Assembly (NCBI GenBank): GCA_023457535.1
Contig: JAEWLN010000084.1
Location: forward strand, 1 to 45,651
Length of the DNA stretch: 45,651 nt
From: Bacteroidota bacterium
GTDB taxonomy: Bacteria; Bacteroidota; Bacteroidia; Flavobacteriales; Flavobacteriaceae
Direction of reading: 5' to 3'
Part shown: positions 15,588 to 24,629 of the stretch, piece by piece
Position numbering within the stretch: position 1 is the first letter of the stretch
Layout of the letters: the number at the start of each line of letters is the position of its first letter
Program-made: the position numbers and the translations under genes
The notes under the pieces: model-generated
The model's database searches: none
Told to the model about the DNA's origin: nothing
Seen by the model: the letters and a program-made list of their open reading frames with translations, nothing else

Positions 15588-17201
15588 CTAAACAATCAAA
15601 TCCGAGGGCTGGGTTTTACAATGGGCAAGTACGTGGGCTGCATTGGCCCTGCCGCTGGGATCCTGGCTATGCTGCCATTTGGGAATCCACTTGCGAACCG
15701 TTTGCGCCGCGGCGACTTGCGGGAAATGCAGGTGAAAAATACGGCGGTAAAAGTACGCCTCCTTGGTTGCGGGCGTGTTATACGGAAATTGCTCCGCCGC
15801 CGATTCGAGCTCAGCATCGGTGACCTGCGACGCGCAATAGCTCAGGAGCGCTTCGATCCAGCCGTAACCCACGCCGTCTGAAAACTGCTCTTTTTGCCGC
15901 CACAGTACCTCGTCGGGCAAATACGGTTTCCCAGGCGTGTCAAACGCTTTTCGCAAAATGTATTTTTCAACACCTCCATGGGTTCCGGGTTGTCTTTGCA
16001 CCGGGTCGATCGCCATGGCAGCGCTCAGGAAATCCCGATCGAGAAATGGTACGCGCACTTCAAGCCCGTGCGCCATCGTGGATTTATCGGCGCGCAACAA
16101 ATCGGCGGTGTGTAGTTTTTGTAGACGGTCGATGGTTTCCTGTTGGAATTCGCGCGAAGACGGAGCGTTGCGGAAATAGAGGTATCCGCCAAAAATTTCA
16201 TCGGCTCCTTCACCGGAAAGCACGACTTTAACGCCTGTATCGGTGATGGCTTTAGCTAGAAAATACATAGGTACACTTGCCCTGACAGATGTCACATCGT
16301 ACGTTTCCAAATGCCAGATCAACTGCTTAAGCACCGCGATGCCCTGCCCGATCGAAAAATAAACTTCGTGATGCGTTGTTCCTAAAAAAGCGGCCACTTT
16401 ACGGGCGGCGATGGCGTCCGGGGCATTTGAATTTAACCCAATTGAGAAGGAATGTAACTTCTTTCCTTCGGCTGCCAGTAAACGGGCCGCTATAGCAGAG
16501 GTAAGCGATGAATCAAGACCGCCCGAAAGCAATACGCCGATCGGGACGTCACTCATGAGTCTTTTGCGCGTGGCCTGGATGAGTTTCCCGCGGATCAGGC
16601 CAAAATCCGGCGGCTGTACAGAACGTTCACAGTCTTGGTAATCCGGTCGGTAATATTTGACAAATCCGGTCCTGGGTGTATAAAAGTGTCCGGGCGGAAA
16701 AGTAGCGAACGAATTGCACTGGTCCGCAATGGCTTTCATTTCTGACGCGAAATAGATGCGGCCGCGTCCGTCAATGCCGTAATAAAGCGGCTTTACACCC
16801 AATGGGTCGCGGGCGGCGATAAAATCATCCTGATCAATCACTACGAACGCAAAATCGCCATCGAGACGATCGACAAAATCATAGCCGAATTTTTCAAATA
16901 GATGTACGATGACTTCAGAATCGGACGCTGTGCGGAAGTTACAATCAGACAGCAAGGTGTTTCGCAATGCCTGGTGGTTGTAGATTTCTCCGTTGTGGAC
17001 CATGTAGGCGCGACTGCCAAAAATGGGCTGTCGTCCCGAATGCAGATCCATGATTGACAAACGTTCATGCGCGAGTAAGTGACCGTTTGGGGTAGTGAGC
17101 AGGTCGCTTTCATCGGGGCCGCGGTGCGACATGCGCCTGGACAATGCTTTTGCTAAGGCCTGGTCTTTTCCTTTTCCGATAATGGCGAGTATTCCGCACA
17201 T
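15588..17201 (-). CDS. asnB: Asparagine synthase B, glutamine-hydrolysing
   Basis: Makes asparagine from aspartate, ATP and glutamine. The start at 17201 is fixed by the MCGILAIIG N-terminus, in which Cys2 becomes the glutaminase nucleophile after Met removal. The glutaminase domain also shows RRMSHRGPDES and VHNGEIYNH. The synthetase domain has the PP-loop VLLSGGLDSSLTSAIAARL and VVLSGEGADEIFGGYLYF, then DKSTMAHGLEVRVPFLDR. At 537 residues the length is usual. Upstream codons would only add an unrelated extension. It has its own promoter and a hairpin behind it. Confidence 0.96.
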   Translation of the reverse strand: MCGILAIIGKGKDQALAKALSRRMSHRGPDESDLLTTPNGHLLAHERLSIMDLHSGRQPIFGSRAYMVHNGEIYNHQALRNTLLSDCNFRTASDSEVIVHLFEKFGYDFVDRLDGDFAFVVIDQDDFIAARDPLGVKPLYYGIDGRGRIYFASEMKAIADQCNSFATFPPGHFYTPRTGFVKYYRPDYQDCERSVQPPDFGLIRGKLIQATRKRLMSDVPIGVLLSGGLDSSLTSAIAARLLAAEGKKLHSFSIGLNSNAPDAIAARKVAAFLGTTHHEVYFSIGQGIAVLKQLIWHLETYDVTSVRASVPMYFLAKAITDTGVKVVLSGEGADEIFGGYLYFRNAPSSREFQQETIDRLQKLHTADLLRADKSTMAHGLEVRVPFLDRDFLSAAMAIDPVQRQPGTHGGVEKYILRKAFDTPGKPYLPDEVLWRQKEQFSDGVGYGWIEALLSYCASQVTDAELESAAEQFPYNTPATKEAYFYRRIFHLHFPQVAAAQTVRKWIPKWQHSQDPSGRANAAHVLAHCKTQPSDLIV

Positions 17202-17222
17202 AGGCTTTATATAATTGTAACG

Positions 17223-17252
17223 CAAAGATGCCGACACGGTTACAATTACAAA
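17223..17252 (-). promoter_or_regulatory. asnB promoter
   Basis: On the minus strand TTTG (17252-17249), an 18-nt spacer and CATCTTTG (17230-17223) resemble the -33/-7 pattern; the first base of the -7 box deviates. The start codon is 21 nt downstream of the -7 box. Confidence 0.55.
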
Positions 17253-17399
17253 AACAAAAACCACTTATTGCCTATAAATTGAAACTAAAATATGCCGATT
17301 TATGCTATTTGCGTAATGTGGCGCCCTGAATATGGTGCGCGTCCTTACAATTGTCAATTATTGAAATGGGCGGGTGTGTCTCTCAGGAGCGCAATGGGT

Positions 17400-17870
17400 T
17401 CAGTAGATGGCTTCCACAGTATAAGGCGTATGGAGGATTTCGAACGAAAACCCGACATCAGCGCCCATCAATTTCTGGCCCAGCGGCGATTGTGGCGAAA
17501 GGGCCAGCACACTTTTTCCGTCTACGCTGATCTTGGGAAGCGCAGTCGCTACGAACAGCCACATGCCGTTGGCCTTTACCAGACTTCCGATGGCTATGCG
17601 CGGTCCTGATGATAAAGGATCGATACGGTCCAGCACTTCTTTTTGCGCGTAGATCTCAGCGAGCTTGACGTTGAGTTTTTCCTGCTCCAGATGCATCATC
17701 GACAGTGCGGTTTCGTGTTTGTCGCCGGCCGATCCTTTGGCATCATTGCGTGCATCAGCAGCCAATGCTGCAATACGGTCGCGGAACACGTCGATACGGT
17801 CCTGCAGCAATTGTTGATAGTACCGGTAGATGTTTTGTTTGAAAATCGTGGCCTGCGGCAGCTGTTCCAT
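17400..17870 (-). CDS. GreA/GreB-like protein (coiled coil plus FKBP-like domain)
   Basis: The ATG at 17870 gives 156 residues. Residues about 1-75 are a charged helical pair (QNIYRYYQQLLQDRIDVFRD and HETALSMMHLEQEKLNVKLA) resembling the Gre-factor coiled coil. The remainder, with IAIGSLVKANGMWLFVATAL and LSPQSPLGQKLMGADVGFSF, matches the C-terminal FKBP-like domain of GreA/GreB. Close relatives in Flavobacteriaceae are often mislabelled as 3-oxoacyl-ACP synthase, for which there is no sequence support. Whether it binds RNA polymerase is inferred. It lies between asnB and the barrel gene on the same strand. A longer in-frame version starting at 17987 would overlap the upstream gene and is unlikely. 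Confidence 0.75.
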   Translation of the reverse strand: MEQLPQATIFKQNIYRYYQQLLQDRIDVFRDRIAALAADARNDAKGSAGDKHETALSMMHLEQEKLNVKLAEIYAQKEVLDRIDPLSSGPRIAIGSLVKANGMWLFVATALPKISVDGKSVLALSPQSPLGQKLMGADVGFSFEILHTPYTVEAIY

Positions 17871-17912
17871 GGGTTTTGATTTGCGGTTGACCCGCGCGAT
17901 CTGGGCGGAATA

Positions 17913-17942
17913 AAAAACAAAAGGCACAAAAATTTGCGCCTT
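17913..17942 (-). terminator. Intrinsic terminator after the plugless barrel gene
   Basis: On the minus strand AAGGCGCAA-ATTT-TTGTGCCTT forms a 9-bp stem with one G-U pair, followed by TTGTTTTTTA. It lies 20 nt after the stop at 17962. Confidence 0.8.
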
Positions 17943-17961
17943 CTGTCCCAACAATTTAAAT

Positions 17962-19734
17962 TTAGAAATCAAATTTGTAACTACCACCGATCATTGCCTG
18001 GAAGGACTGTACGGGGTAATTGAGCCATTTCTCATAAGCCTGGTTCGCGATATTGTTGAAACGCAGCCAGAACGACAGGCGTTCGCTGTATTTATAACCC
18101 ACATGCGCATTGGCATCGAAATAAGCGTTGAGCGTCTGGATGCTGTTTACGATCGGGTCATTGATCTTTGCGTCGAAATCCTTGCGTTCGCCCACAAAAA
18201 ACAGATTGGCCCCAGCGTACCACTTTGGCGTGATGTTGACATCCAGATTTGCCGCCACTTCAATTTCGGGCAGGTTCCAGGCTTCCTGTTCGTATTTTGT
18301 CGTGTATTTATGGAACGAGCCGTTGATGCCAAATGAAACGTTTTTGCTAAAATCGGCTTTGACCTCGCCAAAGAACGTCAGCGTGCGCACGTTGTCGTAC
18401 ACAATGCCAAACGAGTTCCCGTATTCATAAGGCTGCTGCACAAGAATGGTCTCATCGTACATGTTGTGGCGGAACAGGATTTTGTCGCGTTCGCCCATAA
18501 AGGACCCGCGCACATTGTAGCTTACATAGTTCGATAACTTACCTTTGAGTCCGGCAAAACCGTCGAACTGGCGATCAGTCGGCTTGATGCCATGTCCCGT
18601 GCTCAGATTCGTGCGGATCAGCGATGGCGACAGGAACGGATTGACAGTCGTGAGATCGCGCATCGAATTTTGCTGCAAACCGCCGTCGGCACCTACGTAA
18701 AACACCATCAAATCACCTACGACTTTGAGTGACGCGGTGGCATTCGGGTAGAACAACACCTTATTGTCGCTGTGTTCGAGATCGGCGCTGTAAAACACCG
18801 ATCCGCCAATTTCAAACGACCAGTCATCGCGCACCATTGTAAAACTCGGATGGACGCCAAAATTGGCCACGGCGTATTTGAGCGGCGCCAATCCGGTGAA
18901 ATCATTGCCCGCCTGGCCACCGTTGTAATCGGCAATAAATTCGGCCGTTACGGTATTTTGGTCTATGTCGAACCGCATTTTCGGCTTGAGGTAAAAACGG
19001 TTCTCGGACACGTCATAATTGTCCCAAAAACGATTGTATTTAAGCTCGACGCCGCTGAACATGCTTTCATTAAAACCAAGCCGCCCGCCCACATAGCCGT
19101 TGTAATAGGTTTGCCAGTCATCGATCGAATTCACCGCAAATGAGCGCTCTTCCCAGTTCAGCGTCGGGTAGCCGTATTCGGGCGCCACGCCGTACCAGTA
19201 ATTGCGTTTGTATTCGAATCCCGCATCGGCATGCCACGAATAGTCATCTTGTTTGCTGCCATAGGTCAGATCGATCGAACTTTTAAGGAACTTATCATCG
19301 ACTTCGAGGCCTTTGATGCCGCCGTTGGACGACAGGTGTTTGACCATTCCCGATACGTAATCGGCCTCGCCCACTTCTTCTGTCACATACAATTCGGCAA
19401 ATGCAGTAGCGTAATTGCCAAATCCCGTGGTGACATAATTTTTGAACAGCTTTTCCTGCCTGGTCTTGTCTACCCCAGCGGCGCGTCCTTTGGACGGTGT
19501 AAAGGTCGATGCAACAGGGAACGAAAAAATGTCGTATTTGATGATCTCTTTTTTATTGGTTTCCTCATCGTCCAATGTTGGAGTTTCTTTGACCTTGAAC
19601 GCGTCGGATATGGTCGGTGTGTACGGTTTTACGACGTTTACCACTTCTGTTCCGATGTTCTCGTCCTTTTTTTGCGCGGTCGCGGCAATGGTGGCCAGCA
19701 ATCCGACGGTGATATATTGAAGTTTGAATTTCAT
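17962..19734 (-). CDS. TonB-receptor-like outer-membrane barrel without plug domain
   Basis: 590 residues with a signal peptide (MKFKLQYITVGLLATIAATA) and then a short polar N-terminus containing TEVVNVVKPYTPTISDAF. The rest is a series of amphipathic strands with aromatic belts, such as WHADAGFEYKRNYWYGVA, FFGEVKADFSKNVSFGIN and a C-terminal QSFQAMIGGSYKFDF ending in Phe as outer-membrane barrels do. The barrel resembles the beta domain of TonB-dependent receptors, but no plug domain is present and the chain is shorter than a complete receptor. It lies 83 nt downstream of a 1004-residue TPR protein, an arrangement that recurs in Flavobacteriaceae to my knowledge. The N-terminal segment could be a TonB-box-like or partner-binding tail. 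Substrate unknown. Confidence 0.85.
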   Translation of the reverse strand: MKFKLQYITVGLLATIAATAQKKDENIGTEVVNVVKPYTPTISDAFKVKETPTLDDEETNKKEIIKYDIFSFPVASTFTPSKGRAAGVDKTRQEKLFKNYVTTGFGNYATAFAELYVTEEVGEADYVSGMVKHLSSNGGIKGLEVDDKFLKSSIDLTYGSKQDDYSWHADAGFEYKRNYWYGVAPEYGYPTLNWEERSFAVNSIDDWQTYYNGYVGGRLGFNESMFSGVELKYNRFWDNYDVSENRFYLKPKMRFDIDQNTVTAEFIADYNGGQAGNDFTGLAPLKYAVANFGVHPSFTMVRDDWSFEIGGSVFYSADLEHSDNKVLFYPNATASLKVVGDLMVFYVGADGGLQQNSMRDLTTVNPFLSPSLIRTNLSTGHGIKPTDRQFDGFAGLKGKLSNYVSYNVRGSFMGERDKILFRHNMYDETILVQQPYEYGNSFGIVYDNVRTLTFFGEVKADFSKNVSFGINGSFHKYTTKYEQEAWNLPEIEVAANLDVNITPKWYAGANLFFVGERKDFDAKINDPIVNSIQTLNAYFDANAHVGYKYSERLSFWLRFNNIANQAYEKWLNYPVQSFQAMIGGSYKFDF

Positions 19735-19817
19735 AGGGTATGGTTTGAAAGGGCGTTGCCGTTCTATGCTTGTGTTTTTATTTGTGTTGCCTTTTGTATT
19801 CTCGTTTGGCTTTCCGA

Positions 19818-22800
19818 TCAGTTCTGGATAGACGAGTTGGTCTGTGATTCAGCTGCGCGGATCGTATCGAGCTCCTTTTGCGCCTCGGCGACCGTTTCCG
19901 GATAAGCGGTAAAATTCTTGATCACGCTCTCTAAAATGTAGGTGGCCTGGAAACTGTCCTTGAGTCCGTAAAAATTCTTGGCCATGACGACCAATCCTTT
20001 GGCGCCAAAAAACTTATAACCCGAATAATCCTTGGTCAGTTTTTGAACCGTGGTATTGGAGGCTTCAAATTTGCCATCCTTATTTTTGAAATACGCGTCA
20101 TAATAAAGCGCTTCTGCCGCGAGTTCGCCTTTGGCAATGGTAAGCAATTTGGCATAAGCTGCACGCGCTTTGGCTTCGTCGTTCGAATTCCATGCAGAGC
20201 GCGCCACAATGATCTGCGCATCGGATTTTACCTTGTCGTCCATTTTAGGGTTAGCCAATACTTTGTCGGCGTAAACCACCGCGTTGGGATAATCTTTTTG
20301 CTCGTAATAGGTCTTCATCAGGTTGGCCTGCGCAAAGGTGACGTTTTGCGGGTAATCGGCATCGGTTTCCAGACGCTTGAGCGTGGCGATGGTTTTGGCC
20401 GCATCGTCCTTTTTGATGTAGATCTCGGCCAGTCGGGCCAGTGACGGCTCAGTAAATTCGTTACGCGGTTTTGACACTACAAATTCGTAATTCGGGATGG
20501 CGCGGTCCTGCAATCCGTCGGCATAATACGATTGCGCGAGGTAAAAATTGGCCTTGAGCGCGTTGATGCCGTTCGGGAATTTGGAAACATAGCCGTTCAG
20601 GTTTGAGATCGCCTGCTTCGTATTGCCTTGCAGATATTGCTTTTCAGCGGCTTCCCAGGTATCGTTGTCGAGGTCCGCATCGGATACTTCTACAAAATCC
20701 AGCGTGCGTACCCATGAGGCGTATTCATCCACTTTTCCATTGTCGACATAAATCAGACGCGCCGTCGCAACGGCTTCCTTCGCCTCAGGACTGCTCGGAT
20801 ATTCGGCCGCAATCTTTTTGAATTTGCTGAGCGCCTGTGCGTCATTTTCTGCATTGTAATAGATCAATCCCTGACGCAGCAACGCCTTGACTGCGTACGA
20901 TCCGCCTTTGTACTCAGCGATCAGCTGGTCATACGTGGTGATCGCCTGGTTCGTTTTTTTCTCCGTTACATACGTATTGCCAAGTTCAAACATCGCATCA
21001 TCGCGGTACTGTGATTTGGGAAATTGCGCGATGAATTTGGTCAGGTCCTCGATTTTTTTGTCGTTGCGCTGCACAAATCCATAACTGATGCCTTTTTGGA
21101 ACGCAGCATAATCGGCGTCGATCCCGCGCATTTCGATCGCTTTGTTGTACGCATCCATGGCCGGCCAGTATTTTGCCGATACGAACCGGCTGTCGCCCAG
21201 CCGCAGATACGCATCGTTAAGCCGCACCCTATCGTCCTTGACCGCCTCGATGTGCTTTTGGTAATAATTCCCTGCCTTGTCGTATTCCTTGAGTTTGAAG
21301 TACGCATAGGCAATGTTGTAATTGATGTTTTTGCGTTCGGGCGTAGATTTGGCCTCTACCGCATTTTCAAATTGCTTAAAGCTCAGCAATGCTTCGTTAA
21401 AGTTGTCAAGCCCATACTCTGTTTCGCCTTTCCAGAAATTGGCGCGTGCGGTAAATGTGGCGTTGCGCGGCTCACCGAGCGATTTTTTGAACATCGCAAG
21501 CGCATCGGCGTAATTGCCGTCTGTGTACAATTCAAGGCCACGGTAAAACGTCACTTTCTGGTAGGCTTCCTTATTGGCAAAACTCTTGTTCTTTTCGAGC
21601 AAATCGAGCGCGCCTTTGTAGTTTTTGGACGTGATGTAGGAATTGATGAGCAGCGTTTCGACTTCGATCTTGCTCGGTGAATTAGGATATTTGGCCAGGA
21701 ATGCCGCAAGAACGTCCGGAACGGGCTGGTACGAGTTCCCGATCTCGTAGCTCAGTTTGGCGTAGTTCAAATGCGCGTCTTCCTGGATCTTGGCGTCAAA
21801 ATCCATTTCCGATGCATTCTTGAACGCATTGAGCGCCTGCTGCTTGCGGTTGGTCTTGAGGTAACTTTCCCCGAGGTGGTAGTATGCATTTTGCGCGACG
21901 AAATCTGCCCCACCAACGATTTTATTGAACTGCGTGATCGCGTTTTCATAATCGCCCTGCTTGTAGTACGCATAGCCGAGCTGGTAATAATCGGTGTTGT
22001 TCCACTTGCCTTTTTTGCCGCGGTATTCCTTGAGGTAAGGGATCGCTTTGTCGTACTGTTTGAGGTTAAAGTAGCTTTCCCCGATGATTTTATTGAGCTC
22101 CGATTTTTCAAGCGCGCTTGATTTGGCCATCGCCTTCTCTCCCGATTTGATCGCCTGGTCGAATTTGCCGAGTTTGAAATTCATGTCGGCTTCAAAATAC
22201 GACAGCTTTTCTTTGTATTTTTCTTCACCCGATACTTCGTCGAAATACTTGGTGGCCTGTTTGTAATCGTCGGCTTCATAGGACATAAACCCCAGATAAT
22301 ACTTGGCCTGCGAGCCATATTCTTTGGAATTGAGCACTTTGTTGAAATACGGCGTGGCTTCCTTTTTCTTGCCCGCGTTGAAAAACGCATAACCTTTCTG
22401 GAAACTGAATTTGTCCTGCTCCGAGTAGCTCAGCGTGCTTTCGTCGACCTTGTCAAACCACTCGAGCGCCTGCGGGTACTTGCCTTGCTCAAAGTAATAA
22501 TGTGCCACTTCGATGAACGCCTGGTTTTGTTTTGGGCTTGTAGGATAATCGCGGACAAAGTTTTCCATCGCCTGGTCGGCGCCGCCCTGGTTGAGCCTGA
22601 TGCCGCAGTTGGCACTGTAATAGGCACAGTCGGCTTTGACATCTGTGGAAACATCCTCCATCCGGACGCGGTCAAAAATTATCTGCGCGGATTGGTATTG
22701 GCCCTCTTTGTATAAATTGACGGCCCGGTTGAAATCTTCGAGCTGGTGCGTGTAGACCATCGACTGTTGCGCAAAGGCAGATGCGGTCGCAAACCAGGAA

Positions 22801-22832
22801 ATCACCAAAAAAAGCCTTGAAATTCTATGCAT
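19818..22832 (-). CDS. Exported tetratricopeptide-repeat protein
   Basis: 1004 residues starting with a signal peptide (MHRISRLFLVISWFATASAF, cut after AFA). The mature chain is built almost wholly of TPR units, for example YKEGQYQSAQIIFDRV, YPQALEWFDKV, YDKAIPYLKEY, YENAITQFNKIVGG and TNQAITTYDQLIAEYKGGSY, at least 20 of them. The protein is therefore a long periplasmic superhelix likely to act as a scaffold. No enzymatic motif is seen. The next gene on the same strand is the plugless barrel at 17962, suggesting an envelope complex of the two. Similar proteins are often annotated as YbgF-like from their TPR content only. Confidence 0.9.
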   Translation of the reverse strand: MHRISRLFLVISWFATASAFAQQSMVYTHQLEDFNRAVNLYKEGQYQSAQIIFDRVRMEDVSTDVKADCAYYSANCGIRLNQGGADQAMENFVRDYPTSPKQNQAFIEVAHYYFEQGKYPQALEWFDKVDESTLSYSEQDKFSFQKGYAFFNAGKKKEATPYFNKVLNSKEYGSQAKYYLGFMSYEADDYKQATKYFDEVSGEEKYKEKLSYFEADMNFKLGKFDQAIKSGEKAMAKSSALEKSELNKIIGESYFNLKQYDKAIPYLKEYRGKKGKWNNTDYYQLGYAYYKQGDYENAITQFNKIVGGADFVAQNAYYHLGESYLKTNRKQQALNAFKNASEMDFDAKIQEDAHLNYAKLSYEIGNSYQPVPDVLAAFLAKYPNSPSKIEVETLLINSYITSKNYKGALDLLEKNKSFANKEAYQKVTFYRGLELYTDGNYADALAMFKKSLGEPRNATFTARANFWKGETEYGLDNFNEALLSFKQFENAVEAKSTPERKNINYNIAYAYFKLKEYDKAGNYYQKHIEAVKDDRVRLNDAYLRLGDSRFVSAKYWPAMDAYNKAIEMRGIDADYAAFQKGISYGFVQRNDKKIEDLTKFIAQFPKSQYRDDAMFELGNTYVTEKKTNQAITTYDQLIAEYKGGSYAVKALLRQGLIYYNAENDAQALSKFKKIAAEYPSSPEAKEAVATARLIYVDNGKVDEYASWVRTLDFVEVSDADLDNDTWEAAEKQYLQGNTKQAISNLNGYVSKFPNGINALKANFYLAQSYYADGLQDRAIPNYEFVVSKPRNEFTEPSLARLAEIYIKKDDAAKTIATLKRLETDADYPQNVTFAQANLMKTYYEQKDYPNAVVYADKVLANPKMDDKVKSDAQIIVARSAWNSNDEAKARAAYAKLLTIAKGELAAEALYYDAYFKNKDGKFEASNTTVQKLTKDYSGYKFFGAKGLVVMAKNFYGLKDSFQATYILESVIKNFTAYPETVAEAQKELDTIRAAESQTNSSIQN

Positions 22833-22852
22833 TGGTACGGATTTAAGTAACT

Positions 22853-22860
22853 CAAAAGTA
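22853..22860 (-). promoter_or_regulatory. Candidate -7 box for the TPR gene
   Basis: TACTTTTG on the minus strand matches TAnnTTTG, 20 nt before the TPR start codon. The expected -33 position 19 nt upstream reads TTCG, an imperfect match. Confidence 0.45.
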
Positions 22861-22949
22861 TTTGTTATGCTTGCTATAACGAACCGTTTTAGCGTTTTAT
22901 TATGAACATTTTTTTTAACATTCGGGTCTTGATAACCTTTTAAAATTTA

Positions 22950-22981
22950 TTTGCAAGCCGCGCGTTATCTTAGTATTTTTA
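22950..22981 (+). promoter_or_regulatory. Candidate ftsE promoter
   Basis: TTTG (22950-22953), a 20-nt spacer and TATTTTTA (22974-22981) resemble the -33/-7 pattern with an A in the last -7 position. The ftsE ATG is 24 nt downstream. Confidence 0.4.
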
Positions 22982-23005
22982 CGGCATTCTAAACCGAACC
23001 TCCAC

Positions 23006-23689
23006 ATGTCCAAACCTGTACTGTCTTTAAAAAACGTGTCGATCTACCAGGATAAAAAAGTGATTTTGTCCAACGTCAACCTCGAGGTCAACCACGGCGA
23101 ATTTATCTACATCATCGGGAAGACCGGAACCGGGAAATCGAGTTTTCTCAAAACGCTTTACGCCGATCTGCCGCTTACAGAGGGCGAAGGGCACATTGTC
23201 GAATTCGACCTCGCCAAACTCAAAGAAAGCGAAATACCGTATCTGAGGCGCAAAATCGGCATTGTATTTCAGGATTTCAAGTTGCTGCCCGATCGCAGCG
23301 TACGCGAAAACATGTTGTTCGTGCTCAAGGCGACGGGCTGGAAAAACGAAAAAGACATGGACACGCAAATCGCCGAAGTACTCGAGCGCGTCGGACTGCA
23401 GGAGATCTCGAACAAAATGCCGCACCAGCTTTCCGGCGGCGAACAACAACGCGTGGCCATTGCGCGCGCATTGCTCAACGACCCCGAATTTATCCTCGCA
23501 GATGAACCTACCGGCAATCTGGACCCGCAAACCAGCGTTGAAGTACTCAACGTGCTGCGCAAGATCAATGAGAACGGAAAAACGGTCATCATGGTCACGC
23601 ACGACTACGCTTCGCTGATGAAGTTCCCGGCCAAGACGCTCAAATTCGAAGACCACAAGATTTTCGAGGTCGTTCAGCGGACGGTATAG
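23006..23689 (+). CDS. ftsE: FtsE-like cell-division ABC ATPase
   Basis: 227-residue ATPase of the FtsE/LolD type. FtsE with the membrane protein FtsX links divisome constriction to peptidoglycan hydrolases. Walker A is IGKTGTGKSSFLK, the Q-loop IGIVFQDFKLLPDRSV, the ABC signature HQLSGGEQQRVAIARAL and Walker B FILADEPTGNLDP, followed by the switch His in VMVTHDY-like text. The absence of extra domains and the LLPDRSVRENM stretch fit FtsE. ftsX is not adjacent, as the neighbours are a TPR gene on the other strand and the glycan cluster, so the partner must be elsewhere. Confidence 0.88.
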   Translation: MSKPVLSLKNVSIYQDKKVILSNVNLEVNHGEFIYIIGKTGTGKSSFLKTLYADLPLTEGEGHIVEFDLAKLKESEIPYLRRKIGIVFQDFKLLPDRSVRENMLFVLKATGWKNEKDMDTQIAEVLERVGLQEISNKMPHQLSGGEQQRVAIARALLNDPEFILADEPTGNLDPQTSVEVLNVLRKINENGKTVIMVTHDYASLMKFPAKTLKFEDHKIFEVVQRTV

Positions 23690-23763
23690 CAGATTTATGT
23701 CATTACCTTAACAATTACACTACCAGTACATTAAGGCGTTTTGTGTAGATTTTTGCACCAGGT

Positions 23764-23797
23764 AAAAAAAGCGGGCCGTATTATTGACAGCCCGGCT
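23764..23797 (-). terminator. Terminator of the oxygenase/glycosyltransferase pair
   Basis: On the minus strand AGCCGGGC and GCCCGCT pair with one bulged C, followed by seven T. The stem starts inside the stop codon of the 2OG oxygenase gene. Confidence 0.75.
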
Positions 23798-24629
23798 ATT
23801 TTTCGACTTCCTTTTTATAAACATGCGGATTCTCCTTAATCCCTTTTGAGAATATTTTGCGGATTTTCATGCGCAGCCATACATCGAGCCGCAACACCAC
23901 ATCGGAGAGCCGGTTTCCGGGGCGGGCGCGAAACGAAGTAACATGGAACGTGTCGTCCGGAAGCAACGGATTTTCAGAAAAGTAATAATTTGAAATACAG
24001 CAACGGTTACCTTCGAACGATATCGGAGAAACTGAATGCAGCGAGCGTTGGTGCGTGGCCATTACGGCCAACCGGTTGAATTTGCTCGTAATGGTCAACG
24101 GTTTGCCCGCCATGCCGTCCGGCCAGAGCTCGAGATTGCCGCCATGCGCGGTTTGCCAGTCCGGCGTTACGTAATACAACAGGTTCAGCACACGCCAACG
24201 CGCGCGGTCCTTGTCGTGGGAGTTGTCCAGATGCGGATTTAAGTAATGCCCGTTGCCCATCATCGAAATGCCGCCCGCATAAAGGTTCGCATCGGGCAAC
24301 AGACCGTCAATTCCCGTAATCTGACCAATCAGCGCCACAATTTGGGGCTCCTGGAATGCATAAACGATTTCTTCCAGCATCGGGTCATACTGGTCCATTT
24401 GCACGGCGATGTACTTGCGCTCGCGGATGTTGTTCTTGAGCGTCATGGTTGCCGGATCCGGAAATGCATCGTAAAATTGGCGCGCAAGGTTTTCCGGCAG
24501 TAAATCGTCGATAAAAAAATACCCGATCTGGTCGCGGCTTTCCACATACTGCTTTTGCGCCTTATCCTTGTTTTCCAATATCTTATCTGCGATCAATTGG
24601 GCCAGCACTTTACGATTGTATTTCATCAT
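23796..24629 (-). CDS. 2OG-Fe(II) oxygenase
   Basis: 277 residues with a double-stranded beta-helix oxygenase core. The iron ligands are seen as His133 and Asp135 in NPHLDNSHD and His198 in RSLHSVSPI, and Arg209 in EGNRCCISNYYF is placed to bind 2-oxoglutarate. Family: prolyl-4-hydroxylase-like superfamily, which hydroxylates proteins, small molecules or sugars. Its ATG overlaps the stop of the preceding glycosyltransferase by 4 nt (ATGA), so the two are translationally coupled. A role in modifying a surface glycan or glycoprotein is an inference from context. The C-terminal tail is Lys-rich. Confidence 0.88.
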   Translation of the reverse strand: MMKYNRKVLAQLIADKILENKDKAQKQYVESRDQIGYFFIDDLLPENLARQFYDAFPDPATMTLKNNIRERKYIAVQMDQYDPMLEEIVYAFQEPQIVALIGQITGIDGLLPDANLYAGGISMMGNGHYLNPHLDNSHDKDRARWRVLNLLYYVTPDWQTAHGGNLELWPDGMAGKPLTITSKFNRLAVMATHQRSLHSVSPISFEGNRCCISNYYFSENPLLPDDTFHVTSFRARPGNRLSDVVLRLDVWLRMKIRKIFSKGIKENPHVYKKEVEK

